A stretch of 64,000 nt of DNA from Rhizophlyctis rosea (taxonomy: Eukaryota > Chytridiomycota > Chytridiomycetes > Rhizophlyctidales > Rhizophlyctidaceae). The position numbers and the translations under genes were made by a program. The stretch is from positions 7,383-71,382 of the forward strand of contig JADGJC010000193.1 of the NCBI GenBank assembly GCA_027596075.1, given 5' to 3'. Below the pieces are notes generated by a model. The model was not told where the DNA came from. It searched no databases and was given only the letters and a program-made list of their open reading frames with translations. Positions 22,304 to 33,326 of this stretch are shown piece after piece (the first letter of the stretch is position 1; each line of letters starts with the position of its first letter).

Positions 22304-23613
22304 CTACTCCTCCTCGCTCCCACTATCACTCTCACTTTCATAGTTATCCTCATCACTCCCCTCCGTGCTAGGTGACGCCGGTGCACCCGACGACCGATCA
22401 TCATCCACCCAACTCCCACCCGATAGGATGGGCAACGACCCGGCCTCCAAGAAAAAGTTACGTCCGTTTTCGGTGTAGGACATCTTGAGGACGTGTGTTC
22501 TGTAATGCTATTATATATACGTGATGTTACTTTTTTATGTGAGGGTTTGATGGCAAGTGTTGTTGTGCGACAAGTCCTCACCTGCATCATATTATCTTGG
22601 CGTGAAAATCGGGAGTCGCAGCCATCCATAGGGCAAGGGAAGGGCTGTAACAAACTTTTTGTTAGTAAATATATTCTCTTCAATGGCAACATGCACAATT
22701 TCATTCCAACACCACGCCCACACATCCCATCCCTCCAAACAACACACACCTTAATCCCACTATGAATCCTCTTATGCCTCGCCAAATGTCCACTCGTAGT
22801 AAAACTCTTCTCACACTCATCACAGTAGTGCCGTTTCTTTGGTCGTTGGCGGCGGGTTTTACGGACTTTCGGTTCGGTAGGTGTGAGTTTCGCGCGGCGT
22901 TTTCGGGGCTTTTGGGCAGCGGCGTCCTTTTTCGAGCTGGAGCGCTTTTTTGGCAGGGAAGGATGGGGTGAGGGGGAACGTGGGGGAGGTGTGGTTGGGG
23001 GTTGAGGGTGGTGGAGGTGTTTGACAGGTGGTATCGATTGATGTCTAATACTCAATTCGTAGTCATCGTATGCTGATGGATGTTGATGGTGAGGCGGTGG
23101 ATATACGATTGGTGTCGAAACATGCGTGATGAGTCTATCAGGGGACGGTTCGGGCGTCTGGAGGGCCCATTCGGGTCTGAATAAGTGGGAGATTGGCGTG
23201 ACAGGTCTCGCATATGGATGTGGGAGCGGACGGACGACGGCTGTTGGAGCTTCTACGTATGGCCTCGGAGAGCTCTGAGGTGTACGTAGACCCCACTCAC
23301 TCCTCACGGCAAACTCAACAGGTGTTTGCGGCCTCCGGTACGGAAGTGGAGGTGTCAAACACCTCAGCGGAGTCAACTCCTCATGGTCCGACAACACCGA
23401 GAAATACCGCGGTGCAGATGCTGCTGCCGCATATGGAGGTGGAGTGTGAGGAGAGGGACTTACTGGTGAAGAGTATGCGGAAACCGTTGACGAGAGGGAG
23501 GGTGAGGATACTCGGTTTGACGGAGAGAATTCAGAATCATTGTCACAGAGGAGGTTGATAACCTTCCCCCGGGAGCAACGGCCGGTGAGGACTTGTGGGG
23601 TTGCGGGTATCAT
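22304..23613 (-). CDS. C2H2 zinc-finger transcription factor, Nrg1-like
   Basis: Three exons (23613-22750, 22644-22582, 22507-22304) give 376 residues. The first 240 are disordered and rich in Pro, Ser, Tyr and His. A basic, NLS-like run (KKRSSSKKD ... RKRRAKL ... RKTRRQRPKKR) precedes two tandem C2H2 fingers: YCDECEKSFTTSGHLARHKRIH and CPMDGCDSRFSRQDNMMQHYRTH. The second finger's His pair is restored only when exon 3 starts at CATTAC. Finger sequences resemble fungal Nrg1/Nrg2-type repressors (FTTSGHLARH and RFSRQDN). The tail is acidic (DEDNYESESDSGSEEE). It should bind DNA in the nucleus; targets are unknown. Its upstream region holds five CCTGTCAAA words. Confidence 0.88.
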
Positions 23614-23673
23614 TATAGTATGGATGGAAGAGGAAAGGCGGAAATGGTGAAGCAGAGTTTATTTAAAGGTCGA

Positions 23674-24452
23674 CCTGTCAAACTTTTCCCACGGCCCGTC
23701 TCGAGTTGAAAAATGAAGTTTCCTTCCGATCGAAGTGTTCAGTCTGAAACCCAGGGTCTCAGCCATCGAGGTGGGGACGTTGACTACGAACTTTCCTGCG
23801 CACGTTTAGAGGAGTTCCAATAAGTCCCCTTGATATTGCCTCCCACCCAAAGCAAAAGCGCAGAAGTTTATCAAGGGGTGCAAGGAGCTTCACTGTGAAG
23901 ACCTGAGCGAGGGAGGAAAGCCTTTTGTGTGCGCACCACCTCCGCCCAAACTTGTACACCATCGCACACTTTTCTACATGTTATGTAACCCTGATGTTGG
24001 CGACAGACTTCCATAACGGTGCAAAGTGCTCCGTTCACCACCACATGGACCCGCTCAGGGACTATGAAAACAGCCGACCAGCCTCCTATGATGGAGAAAA
24101 AGCCTGAGGCTCTAGAGGCTTCGCCCACTTCCAGCCATTCATGATTGTGAAGGTTGTGGATGGTTACACGGGTGGGACTGTGGGCGGGAAAGTGCAGGCA
24201 CTTCCGAAAGGACCCGTTGGAGTTGCCCCTACCTGTCAAAACGATGTGGCGACGAAGTTGTGGGAGGGAGGTAACAGTCATCAGAAGCAATGCCCGGGTG
24301 GTGCACCAGTGATCTCGTAAAGGTCAGGAATGCCAGGCGCCATTATATATGGATGGTTACATAGGATTGGTGCCCGTCCATTCCGTTCTATGTGGTTCTT
24401 TGACAGGTTGTAGAAGAGAATTCCGCGGGAAGTTTGACAGGACTTTGACAGG
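23674..24452. promoter_or_regulatory. cluster of five CCTGTCAAA motifs upstream of the zinc-finger gene
   Basis: The 9-mer CCTGTCAAA occurs at 23674-23682 and 24232-24240, and as its complement TTTGACAGG at 24399-24407, 24433-24441 and 24444-24452. The first lies about 60 bp before the zinc-finger start codon. The core TGACAG/CTGTCA is the known site of TALE-type homeodomain proteins (TGIF/MEIS). One more copy is at 8845-8853, before the DxD glycosyltransferase. Confidence 0.5.
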
Positions 24453-24644
24453 TCAGTGGGTGGTGGACCGCCATTGGGGGCCAAACGCGTGAGGGTCTGG
24501 AGGCACGGCTGCCCGTGCCACAATTGTCATCACAAAGCCACCTCGGCCCAGAAACTCAGTGGACTTGCATATTCAACAACCGCAACATGGTCATTTAACA
24601 ATTACAGAAGTTCTTCCAACACATTCTCACACCATACAACCCCA

Positions 24645-27600
24645 TCAGCGACGTCCTCTCCCATGACCCTTAGCTACAGTTCCGTCCCGCAACTTCCTAA
24701 GCCGCCTAACTGGTCCAATTCCCGTCAGGGTGTTCGCAGGATTTCCGCTTCCGTCGTCACTGTCGCTACTTACCCCACTTGAACTTCCGAAAGATGGGAT
24801 AGGACCCATCCCGCCCGCAACACGCCTCCCATCCCCTCCACTCATTCCAAGACCTTGCGCTGGAGTCGACTGTCCCTGCATCGGACCTTGTGCCCCTCCA
24901 ACCCCACCACCTCCACTCAACCCCACCATCCCCCCACTCCCATTCCCAATCCCCAACCCCAACTGTGGCACATTGCTACCGCAACTGCCGCCCCATTGCA
25001 GCAGAGGCTTGCGCCAATCCCATCTGCACCCCGTTTTTGAAAGCGAATTCCTCAGTGCTTTGCAACTGCTGTGCAAAGTTGTCTGACGATTGTTGTGCAG
25101 AAGCGGTGGTGGCGGCATGTGCTTGCTGTTCCTAAATAGGTTGAACAAGCAATATCAGTATGGTGGGAAGCGGGCAAATGCATGTACTCCCAACATGCTG
25201 GCACAACATCCTTCAATCCTCCCTCAATAACTCACTTGATTATATGCAACCTGCAAGTTCTGCACCTGCTTCAACAACTGCTTCTTCTCCTCCTCCAACT
25301 TCCTCGCCTTCGCATCCAATTGAATAGTCTGACCTTCCCACCTATCGGACCCGGCCTAATTTCAACCCAAAATCAGAGCAGAATCAGGAGATTTTGAAAA
25401 AATCAAACACATACTTGAACCTCTTGCAAGCATCGATGGACATCCGACGCATCCCGCTCCTTAGCCAAGGACTCTAAAGCGGATTCCAGGCGGTCCTTCG
25501 TTTCGTTCAACTCCGTAAGTAGCCGCTTGTTCTCGGCAGTCAACTTCCGTACTCTTTGATCGGCTTCATCGACCAATTTCTGATGACGGAGGATGTAATC
25601 TAGCACAGTGGCAGCGGGCAAGTCATCATCCTAATTGATGATGGTACGATCAGGACATCTGATCAAACAGGGCAATGACAATCGCGGGCGTGATTACCGG
25701 GTATTTAGAGTTCTTGTTCCGCCGGAAAATATTCTCACAAGAATTCTTGAAAATGATGTTAGCAAAGTCAAGACAAAATCTAACAACAGCTTATTGCATA
25801 CCCAATAAAAAGCCTCATTTTCTGCTACCGACTTTTCGCGAGCTGCATTGGTTTCCGCGACTTTCACTTGCATTTCCGCCGTCTTGATGTCCGCCTGTTA
25901 CGACCATAAATCAGGTTTCGGAGAATGCAAAAAACTTCGGTTCCGAGAACTCACTTCATTCTTAGCAGCAGCAGCGACCGCATCCCGTTCAGCAGATAGC
26001 TTCTTAGCTTCCTGTAAATATCATGAGTTGCATGGAACATCCAAAAAAGATGACAACATTGTATACCTTCTCCCTTGCAAGCAATGTAGGCCTCAACGAA
26101 AGCGGTGTGATATTATACAAAACCGTGAAAGCGCTCTCCGAAGATTCGTTTCGAGCAAATAGAGTAGAGACTCTACCGCCAGCCTCGACTGCAGGGACCA
26201 AGCATCAGTGCCGTGTTCCTGAGCACAAAATGTTTTCGAGTGTGTCATTACCAAGCAACTTGACCCCAAGCTGGTACTCTGATCAATATGTTCAGTTAGC
26301 AAAAGGTTACTTATGAATGATTGGCAGTGGACATACCTCGTACATCCTTCGCTGGTGTGAAGAAGATGATATGCTGCACCAGTTTCAATCTGCAAAATAC
26401 CACATGAATCAGCTGCATACGGCCAGAAACCCGAAGTCTATCTCAGCATACTTCTTGGGCGGCAACACTGTCACAGTTCCCAATCTGTTCAACAAAAGTT
26501 AAGAACTGTCGTCCACCTCCAATGAACAAAGTATTTCACATACGTGACAGTTCGCTTCTTCGTTTCTTCTTTCTCTGCGCTCTTTCCCTTCCCTCCCTTC
26601 CCCTCCCCTTCATCCTTCCTAAACACACCCTCCGCATCAAATGCCCCAACCCGAAAGCCATTTCCCACCAAAAAGGGCATCAACATGTTCGCGGCTTCGG
26701 CATCAGCAAGGATGACAACGGTATGTACGACCGGGTTATCTTGCAGCAATTGGAGGAGCTTGACATCTCGTTCAGGTGCGTCAACGCTCACAACCTGAAA
26801 AGACACCTAAGGAACGGAGCAAACAACAAACATGGTCTCACACTCACGACATGCAAAATCCGGCCTAGTTGTGTCATGTTCTCCTCTTCTTTCTCCATCG
26901 CGCTCCTTCCAAAAACTCCCGCTAGGCCACCCGTCACAGTTTTGGCAAAGTTGCCAATGGTCTTGCTTATGGAGCCACGGCGAGCGGGAGCAGTCTCCTT
27001 CTGTCCAGAATGACTGATGAGGTGGGCATTTTGTGCGGCTTCGATGTCTTCAACTGTGGAACGATATCAGATATGGCAGCACAACAATGTCACATTGCCA
27101 ACTAGACAGTGGACAGTCATGAAAAATGCAAAGTAATGGCAAACTAACGTGTAATGGATGCAGAAGCCCGGCGCGCCATACACTTCGACCTCGTCAACGT
27201 CTTCAATACCGCATTCGGTACACCCTTCAGAACAACAAACCACAACTCCTGATCGGCGGCAGTTTACTGGTACAGATTGTCCGGACCACTTGACACCGCT
27301 CTTCCTCCAACGCCTGCAAAATCTCGGCCAACTTCTCGTCACTAGAATGAAAAACGATTCCATATGCCCACTGCATTGGGTGACAGTTCATATATAAGCC
27401 ATCACATCATCAAACGAAATTCTCATTGATATTCATACCTCATCCTTCACGAACTCAGCCTCCTCCTTTGCCACCCACGGTAAACTGTTATACACATCCA
27501 GCATCTCATCGCTCTTCCCGCCTCCCCTCAGGCGTCCGCACAAGTAAATTGTAGATTCGGGCAAAATATCGTAATCTGCGGAAGATGGTGTGTGACGACG

Positions 27601-27869
27601 AGCTGTCAACGGTGCCATAACTCGCCCAACCTACAAGCTAGGGTGCAATTCCCGGCCAAGATCTTCCCTCCCTTTCTAAGATACATTCCATCATCATCTA
27701 CAGCACACTTCTGCAGCACCTTCCACAGCAATGCAGACACTTTATCCTCAGGTCGAACTTCAACAAGAATCGTTTTGCCGGTAAGAGTCTTGACGAAGAT
27801 TTGCATTGATGCATCTTTGGTCCGGGTTCTCAACATCTCCGCCGCCGCATCCTGAGATTCGTCGTTGCC
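24645..27869 (-). CDS. ubiquitin-like/coiled-coil family protein, copy 1 (block 1)
   Basis: Exon 27869-27635 plus exon 27575-27439 encode a full ubiquitin fold: MQIFVKTLTGKT at the start, TLAYYDILPESTIYL near the end, then GRLRGGG. The GG is followed by KSDEMLDVYNSLPW, so it is a fusion, not a free modifier. Further exons toward 24645 carry the shared modules: ERCQVVRTIC ... FVVLKGVP ... ARRASASIT (27.15-27.3 kb), ARRGSISKTIGNFAK (26.9 kb), RDVKLLQLLQDN (26.75 kb), GVKLLGND (26.25 kb), PAATVLDYILRHQKL (25.6 kb) with coiled coils, and a Gly-rich tail ending VRRLRKLRDG...GHGRGRR. A one-base shift separates the halves of the KGxP module near 27,256. Upstream, phase-0 splicing joins it to an SMC3 piece. 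Function is unknown. Confidence 0.6.
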
Positions 27870-27928
27870 CTGTGGTGGAAGGTAAGACACATGCCTGAAA
27901 CGAAGCCCGGTAGAGGGGCAAGACTCAC

Positions 27929-28534
27929 CCCAACTGTTCTCCTCAACATAAGCAATCGCCCACGGCCAGCCGGGACGAGCCTCTCCCAAACTTCCTCAAA
28001 AAATTGTGCCACCTGCTTGAAAGTCCCCGAAATCACTTCGTCTTTCCGCTGATCCAAATTCTTGATCAGATCTTCAATCGCCTACGATTTCGCGAGTCAG
28101 GGGCCACACAGAGGGTTGTACTTCTGTGATATGCACGACGTGATTTGACTGACCTCAGCGGCATTGTCCAACTCTTCCTTCCTGGCGTCCAGCTCGCCAC
28201 GCTGCTTGGTGAAGTTCTGGTACTGCTCGAAAGCCTGCTTGTTGACATGGCTGTACTTCTTCAAAGCCTCCTTGACATTGTGCAACCTGTTAGAAAGCTG
28301 AAAATGGATGGATGTTCAGCACGGTGTCAAGTTTGATGAACCGAACCCAGCCCATACCTGATGGTATGACGGATTCTGATATTCCCTTAAAGCTTCTTCT
28401 GGCAGCAGTCCCATCTCCCGAATGCTCTTCAGCGCTTCCTCCTTTTGTTGGAGGTATGCCGTCGTCTTCAAATGATATCTCTCCATTGCGCGCTGTTCCG
28501 CTTCCATCTCTTTGTGTTGGTTGATTTGTTCAGT
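27929..28534 (-). pseudogene. SMC3 C-terminal fragment fused to ubiquitin-like copy 1
   Basis: Three collinear exons (28534-28358, 28297-28154, 28081-27929) match the distal coiled coil and start of the C-terminal ATPase lobe of cohesin subunit SMC3: IREMGLLPEEAL, LKKYSHVNKQAFEQYQNFTK, LDQRKDEVISGTFKQV and ERLVPAGRGRL. The ABC signature and Walker B that should follow are absent. Instead the last exon ends TVG and splices (GTGAGT...CCACAG) at phase 0 to GNDESQD and then the ubiquitin fold. The N-terminal two thirds of SMC3 are also absent. The piece is open in frame, so it may be expressed as part of a chimera, but it cannot be a working SMC3. Confidence 0.75.
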
Positions 28535-28540
28535 CTAAAC

Positions 28541-29691
28541 TCAAACATCAGAAACCGTCCTTGAAATTGCCTCCGAAATCGACTTCAAACATACCCGCGC
28601 CCTTTTGAGACGTACGACTTCAAACGCATCATCGACACGGCGACGATGGAACGCAATGTTGTTGCTGATTTGTGTGGTTTTGTCCACTTTTTGGCAGTCG
28701 TGGCCGTGTTGGTCGGTAGCCACTTGGTCCATCAAGAGTTTCAGTTTAGCGGTGCTGAAGATGATGCGGTAGCATTCGCCGGTGGCTAGGAATTTGGAAT
28801 GGCAAGGGGAGGTGGCGAGGAAGTTGCGTTCGAGTCGCATGAGACCTTCGCGGAGGAGATGGAGGTCCGCGTTCAGGGCTGGAGAGCAGAGCGATGATGT
28901 CACCAAGGCGCCAGCTGCCCGTATGATTGCCGGCTTGGAATCTTGGCGCGCACATGCGGAGGGTGATGCGGAGCAAGGTAATGAACATGAAGAGTTCGGC
29001 GTCGTACTGTAGAGTGAACTTTATTAAACAAAGAATAACCTCAATTCAACGTGGCGATAGCTTACCTGATACTTGTGCCTGTGCCTAGTCTGCGGAACTG
29101 CATGAAACCCATACACCCTACGAAGCCTCTTGTTCGCCTCAAGCCACGTGTCCTTCTTGGTGCATCTGTCGAAGGAAGCCCTCGCATTCTCCAAATCATC
29201 CAATTCAAGGTAGTACAATCCCATGCAGAACGCGAATGATCCGTAACGGGACGTTTGGACTTTCAGCTCTTCGCATTCTGAGAGGTAGTGAATGACGTGA
29301 CGCAGCTGATCGGCACGGGTAAGAGTAACGCCTGTAGGCACATGGGGCTGGGTCATGAAGGCGCGGACCACGAGCGCGTTGAAGCAGAATGTGTTGCGAC
29401 AGTTGATTTCTGGGTCGCTAAGGAGTTCGAGACTGGCTGAGGGAGCAGAGGACCGAGTGGCTTCATGACCCTGCCATGCCGGTCTGTGACTGGTGGAAGC
29501 GGGTTGGGTCTGTTCGCCTGTATGCTGAGCAAATCTTCCGTGCTTTGGAATCTTGACCTACGATGACGCCAAAGGTTGTCAGCTTTGCAAGACTGGTCAA
29601 TTATGCACCCCAACCTACCTTTGAGCAGCAGTTCCGAAAACGAGCGAGCTTTTTGCACGTCGAAAGAAGATTTCCCTTGTCTCTGCGTCAC
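28541..29691 (-). pseudogene. helical protein fragment of unknown family upstream of the SMC3 piece
   Basis: Open blocks read in one direction: LRHVIHYLSECEELK and FCMGLYYLELDDLENARASFDRC (TPR-like), then FMFITLLRITLRM after an intron near 29.0 kb. At about 28.89 kb the frame shifts to LNADLHLLREGLMRLERNF and STAKLKLLMDQV. TPR or PCI-type helices are suggested, but I cannot name the parent gene. It lies 5' of the SMC3 piece and could be its first exons in the chimera or a separate broken gene. Confidence 0.35.
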
Positions 29692-29989
29692 AACAGTCTC
29701 CTACTAGACATATGATGTCAAACGGTAACACCGCCATAACGTGAATGTCCCGCTGTGAACAATATGGGAGGTTGGATGGGACACGATCGTGGGAAAGGGT
29801 TTGCGCTCCTTGGGTGGGTTTTGGGGATATGGCAAGCTCAGTTTAACTTGATGGGAATTTCCAATTTAACCAATTACGGTATACTCCGATTCTGTGACTC
29901 ATACCACATCACCGGGTTTGACCAATGTCCCTTGCTGAATGAGCAGCTGCTCATCCCACCAATCCTCTTCCCTTCTTTTTCCTACTCGT

Positions 29990-30640
29990 CGACTTCGCAC
30001 TCCCACTCTTTCTGGCAAGCCAGCATCAACCTCAACTGCAACAACACCTGAAGCGCCAGACGCCGACAAATGCGACTTTGGACTATACGCCGTCGGGAGT
30101 GTCTTGGTGAGTCGGTTCAAACCCCAAACGTGATACTACTAACCCAGCAGAAGACGGGTGGGACCTCATAATGAACACCGCCTTTTTGGCGGCTGGACGC
30201 TATACCGACTGCTACGGCAGGTTCGATAGGTTGCTTCCTCCAGGAAGCCATTATGGAAGAGCTAGTCCCGTCTACTCTGCTGTGTCCGGCGCTGCGGTGG
30301 AGGTGGATGCTCTGACGGATGGTGTGTGGCTCCAGTCGAAATCCCACCTTTTTGTGTGAAGAACTCCAGGCTCCTAGCATGACTGTGTCATGGGGAGGTC
30401 TTATGGAACTGGGCTCAGGCTTTCTGGAAACTCCCGCATATACACCGTCCTGAAGACGCCACCGAAGTTGCAGCTGCCGGGCACGCTTTTTGGGTCGTGA
30501 AAACGACACCATCACTATAGGGTCCATATTCAAGACAATTCGCTTCATGTATCAAGGTCTATGTATAGCTTCTAGTGTTTGTGCTATAAATGTCATGTAT
30601 AGAGTAGTTCGTGCGCTGTATGCGGCGTCGTATTTGTATA
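29990..30640 (+). ncRNA. hairpin cassette A (block 1)
   Basis: A transcribed-looking unit with a pyrimidine-rich start, a short intron (GTGAGT at about 30106 to CAG at about 30150 with TACTACTAAC as branch site) and a second exon that aligns with three other cassettes. Conserved hairpins: CCGCC-TTTTT-GGCGG (30178-30192), a T-run loop at about 30350, CATGAC-TGT-GTCATG (30378-30392), GTCGT-GAAA-ACGAC (30494-30507, a GNRA loop) and CGCTG-TATG-CGGCG (30614-30627). The end is rich in TGTATAG words like a 3' end. Frames inside are not shared among copies, so a structured RNA is more likely than a protein. Confidence 0.5.
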
Positions 30641-30904
30641 GCTAGTCCAAATTAGACTTCGTTTGTAGGGCGCTGTGTTGGGTGGTTGGATTGGTAGTAG
30701 CTTCCGTTGGACCCATTACCACATGTGCATGAAGAGATGGCTTACTTTGCACGAACGAACAGCGTTCGCCATTATCACCTCATCCGTACATACTCATCAT
30801 GCTTCGCTTTGTAAAGTTATACATCATTGTTCACATCCCACTGATTATTGTCCACGGGTCACAATCATTACTACACATCTATGTCAAATCTACTCTCACA
30901 CGTA

Positions 30905-32304
30905 ATGTCCTATCGGGAAGAAAGTAACACCAATGTCTGTCACTCGCAAATTCTCTTCCACGTCCTCTCCAGCTCCTGATCCAGTCCCCGTCCGCAACGC
31001 ACAAGTCCTGGCCAGTTGCTTCTGCTTTCCGAGGCTCGAACTCATCAGCGTCATGTTGGTTATGAGTGGATTCAATCCTTCACATTTGCAGCGTTCGTCT
31101 TCTTGGCAGTCACAGAAAACCAAGCGGAATGTCCACATGCATAATAATCCTGAAACTTCAATTTACAATCTTTCTTCCTACTTTGTAGTGCACCCCGACC
31201 CAGAAATGCATTTGACCTGCTGCTGCTGGATAGGTTGATGGCCATGGTGGTGTGGTCGAGAAGATTGGTGTGGTATTATGTCATATGTTGCTGAACGGTT
31301 GCGGTGCGTACGGAGAATTCGATGGCGCGGACTTGCGGCTTACTACCACAGTCGCAGCATGGAAGCTCGACCTGATCTTTGCCGGGGAGGGCACGTCAGC
31401 ATGTGTAATACGGGACAGTGCACAGCCCTCTGGGAGCGTTCGCGGGGCATTGATTCTGCATTCTGAGCAAACGAAAGCGGGCGCGAGAGGACGCCTTCGG
31501 ACTTTTGACGTGGCAGGTGGGTTCAGTTCTGCTTCGGTTGGGCGACGCTGTACTGGTCGTGGACTTGTTAAACGAGGAAGAGGGGGTCATCCTCTTCGGT
31601 TCTACGTTCGCAATCTTTGTCGCTCGCGCTGCGCTTGGCTGCTGCAGGCGATTGGGTGTAGGAACTCCTGTCATCGATGGGTGTGGAGGGAGGTGACTCC
31701 ATTGACACACAGAGTCGGCGCGATTGCTGTCGTTTAGGGACTTTGGTGGGAATGGCACGCGTGGAGGGAGCTCGGAGGTTGGCGTTAGCAAGGGAGTAGT
31801 CTGTTGATTTGACCATTTTAGTTGGAATATACACTTGCTAGTTACTCGTGCACTGCGACAGGTTACCCGATCACATAGATTTGCAAGGAAACGAACCCAT
31901 TGGCTCGGTTGCACCTTTGGCGTCACCAGAATCCCATTAGTCTTGACCAAATCTGCCAACCAAGAAACAGGCCTTCGCATGCGGGGAGACTTCGGTGCAG
32001 GACCCGAAGCAGGATCATTCATCCACGGCTTGGGAACCTGCATTGACGTGATGGCGACTGAATGGCGCTTTGACGATTCGCGAGAGAGGGATGGCTGAGG
32101 CTGGAACTGAATTGATGCAAATGAGCTCTTTCCTTCCATGCCGGAGTTGACGTGCGTGACATTCTTGCAGGACTTGACTGCCATTCCGGACGGGATGGTG
32201 GTGCCGGGGAGCGAAGCTTTGTCGCGCGGGTATGGGAGTTCGAAGGGGTTTCGGGAGCGAGCAAGTGTACCCATGTTGGTGGTTGACCTTGAAGGCCTTG
32301 TCAA
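30905..32304 (-). CDS. doubtful gene, Ser/Pro-rich and Cys-rich segments
   Basis: A 302-residue frame at 31396-32304 is rich in Ser, Pro, Arg and Lys (RSRNPFELPYPRDKA, RRPVSWLADLVKTNGIL). Near 30905-31140 there is a Cys-containing frame (CDCQEDERCKCEG) that could be a last exon. The two may belong to one spliced gene, but I could not fix the junctions, and open frames exist on the plus strand as well. No family is recognised. It lies between block 1 and block 2, where the other block boundaries have no extra gene. Confidence 0.25.
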
Positions 32305-33326
32305 TGAACGTGTCCGGTCGACTTCAGTGTGGTGAAAATGTCAAACGTATCAATACATGCTTTTGCAACAAAATTAGACATATGCTCCCCAAAGCAACAA
32401 GAACAACGCTTCCCTGGATGTCCATAGGTGCAAACAAGAACGTATAACGTATACAAAGCAATTGCTTACCTCACAACTGCGCAAGATTGTAAGAGAAGAG
32501 GTAGTATCGAGCAGTACAATGGAATATCTCAACGGAGGTTCGAGACTTGAGACTTCGAACTTGGGACAAGACGGAAGACTAGGGAAAAAGTCTCAAGTCA
32601 AAACCGCGATTATATAGCCGTTTTGCTGTGTCGAGTAAGGCTATGTGAAAGAATTCAAAAACTGAAGAAACACACTGCGTCAATATTTTCAAGGATCTCG
32701 CGGAGTAGCAAACGTCGACGGTGGCGACCTCACCCCTAATAGTCGATTCGCCTCGCGAACAATTATCTGCACTTGGCGTTCCAGTTGTGTGTACTTCTCG
32801 TCCAGATTTCGATGAACCTGTCACTGTGTCAACTGTAATTAGTTTATTGCCCGCTTGCGCACACCATCTGAGTTCGTTTCCTGTACCTTCTCATAAATAC
32901 CGATACCCAATACGCAGTCGAGTTTCTTTCAGCGCTGCAGATTTTGTCAGGAAGTTCCGTAAAGACGACATCGTAGGAAGTGCGGGAACAATGTGCGTGT
33001 GATCGCAAAAGCGGCTGGGTGGGGAGCTGAGGAGCCTGAGGAGAGCCTGAGGTGAGCTGCGGCGTGTGGGCCTTCACATGGCAAGGGTCCTACAAGAATT
33101 TAGCTAGAAATTGGACGACGGTGCAGCCACAGCCACGCGGGGCTTAGCAGGAGCTTGCATCTACTGCAGATAGTTGGCCATAGCCCGCCATTATCAAAAA
33201 AACAACTCATGGATAGAACGCCTCCATGCAACCATTACCAACAGATCCTGCACATTTACTGATGATTGCTCTTGCTGTGACATTGACTGCGCGACTAACC
33301 CCCAGCTATACCTGATACTACCCTCC

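Noticed and set aside
22493..23558. Plus-strand frames opposite the zinc-finger gene
   Set aside because: They are antisense shadows of a clear C2H2 gene with consistent introns.
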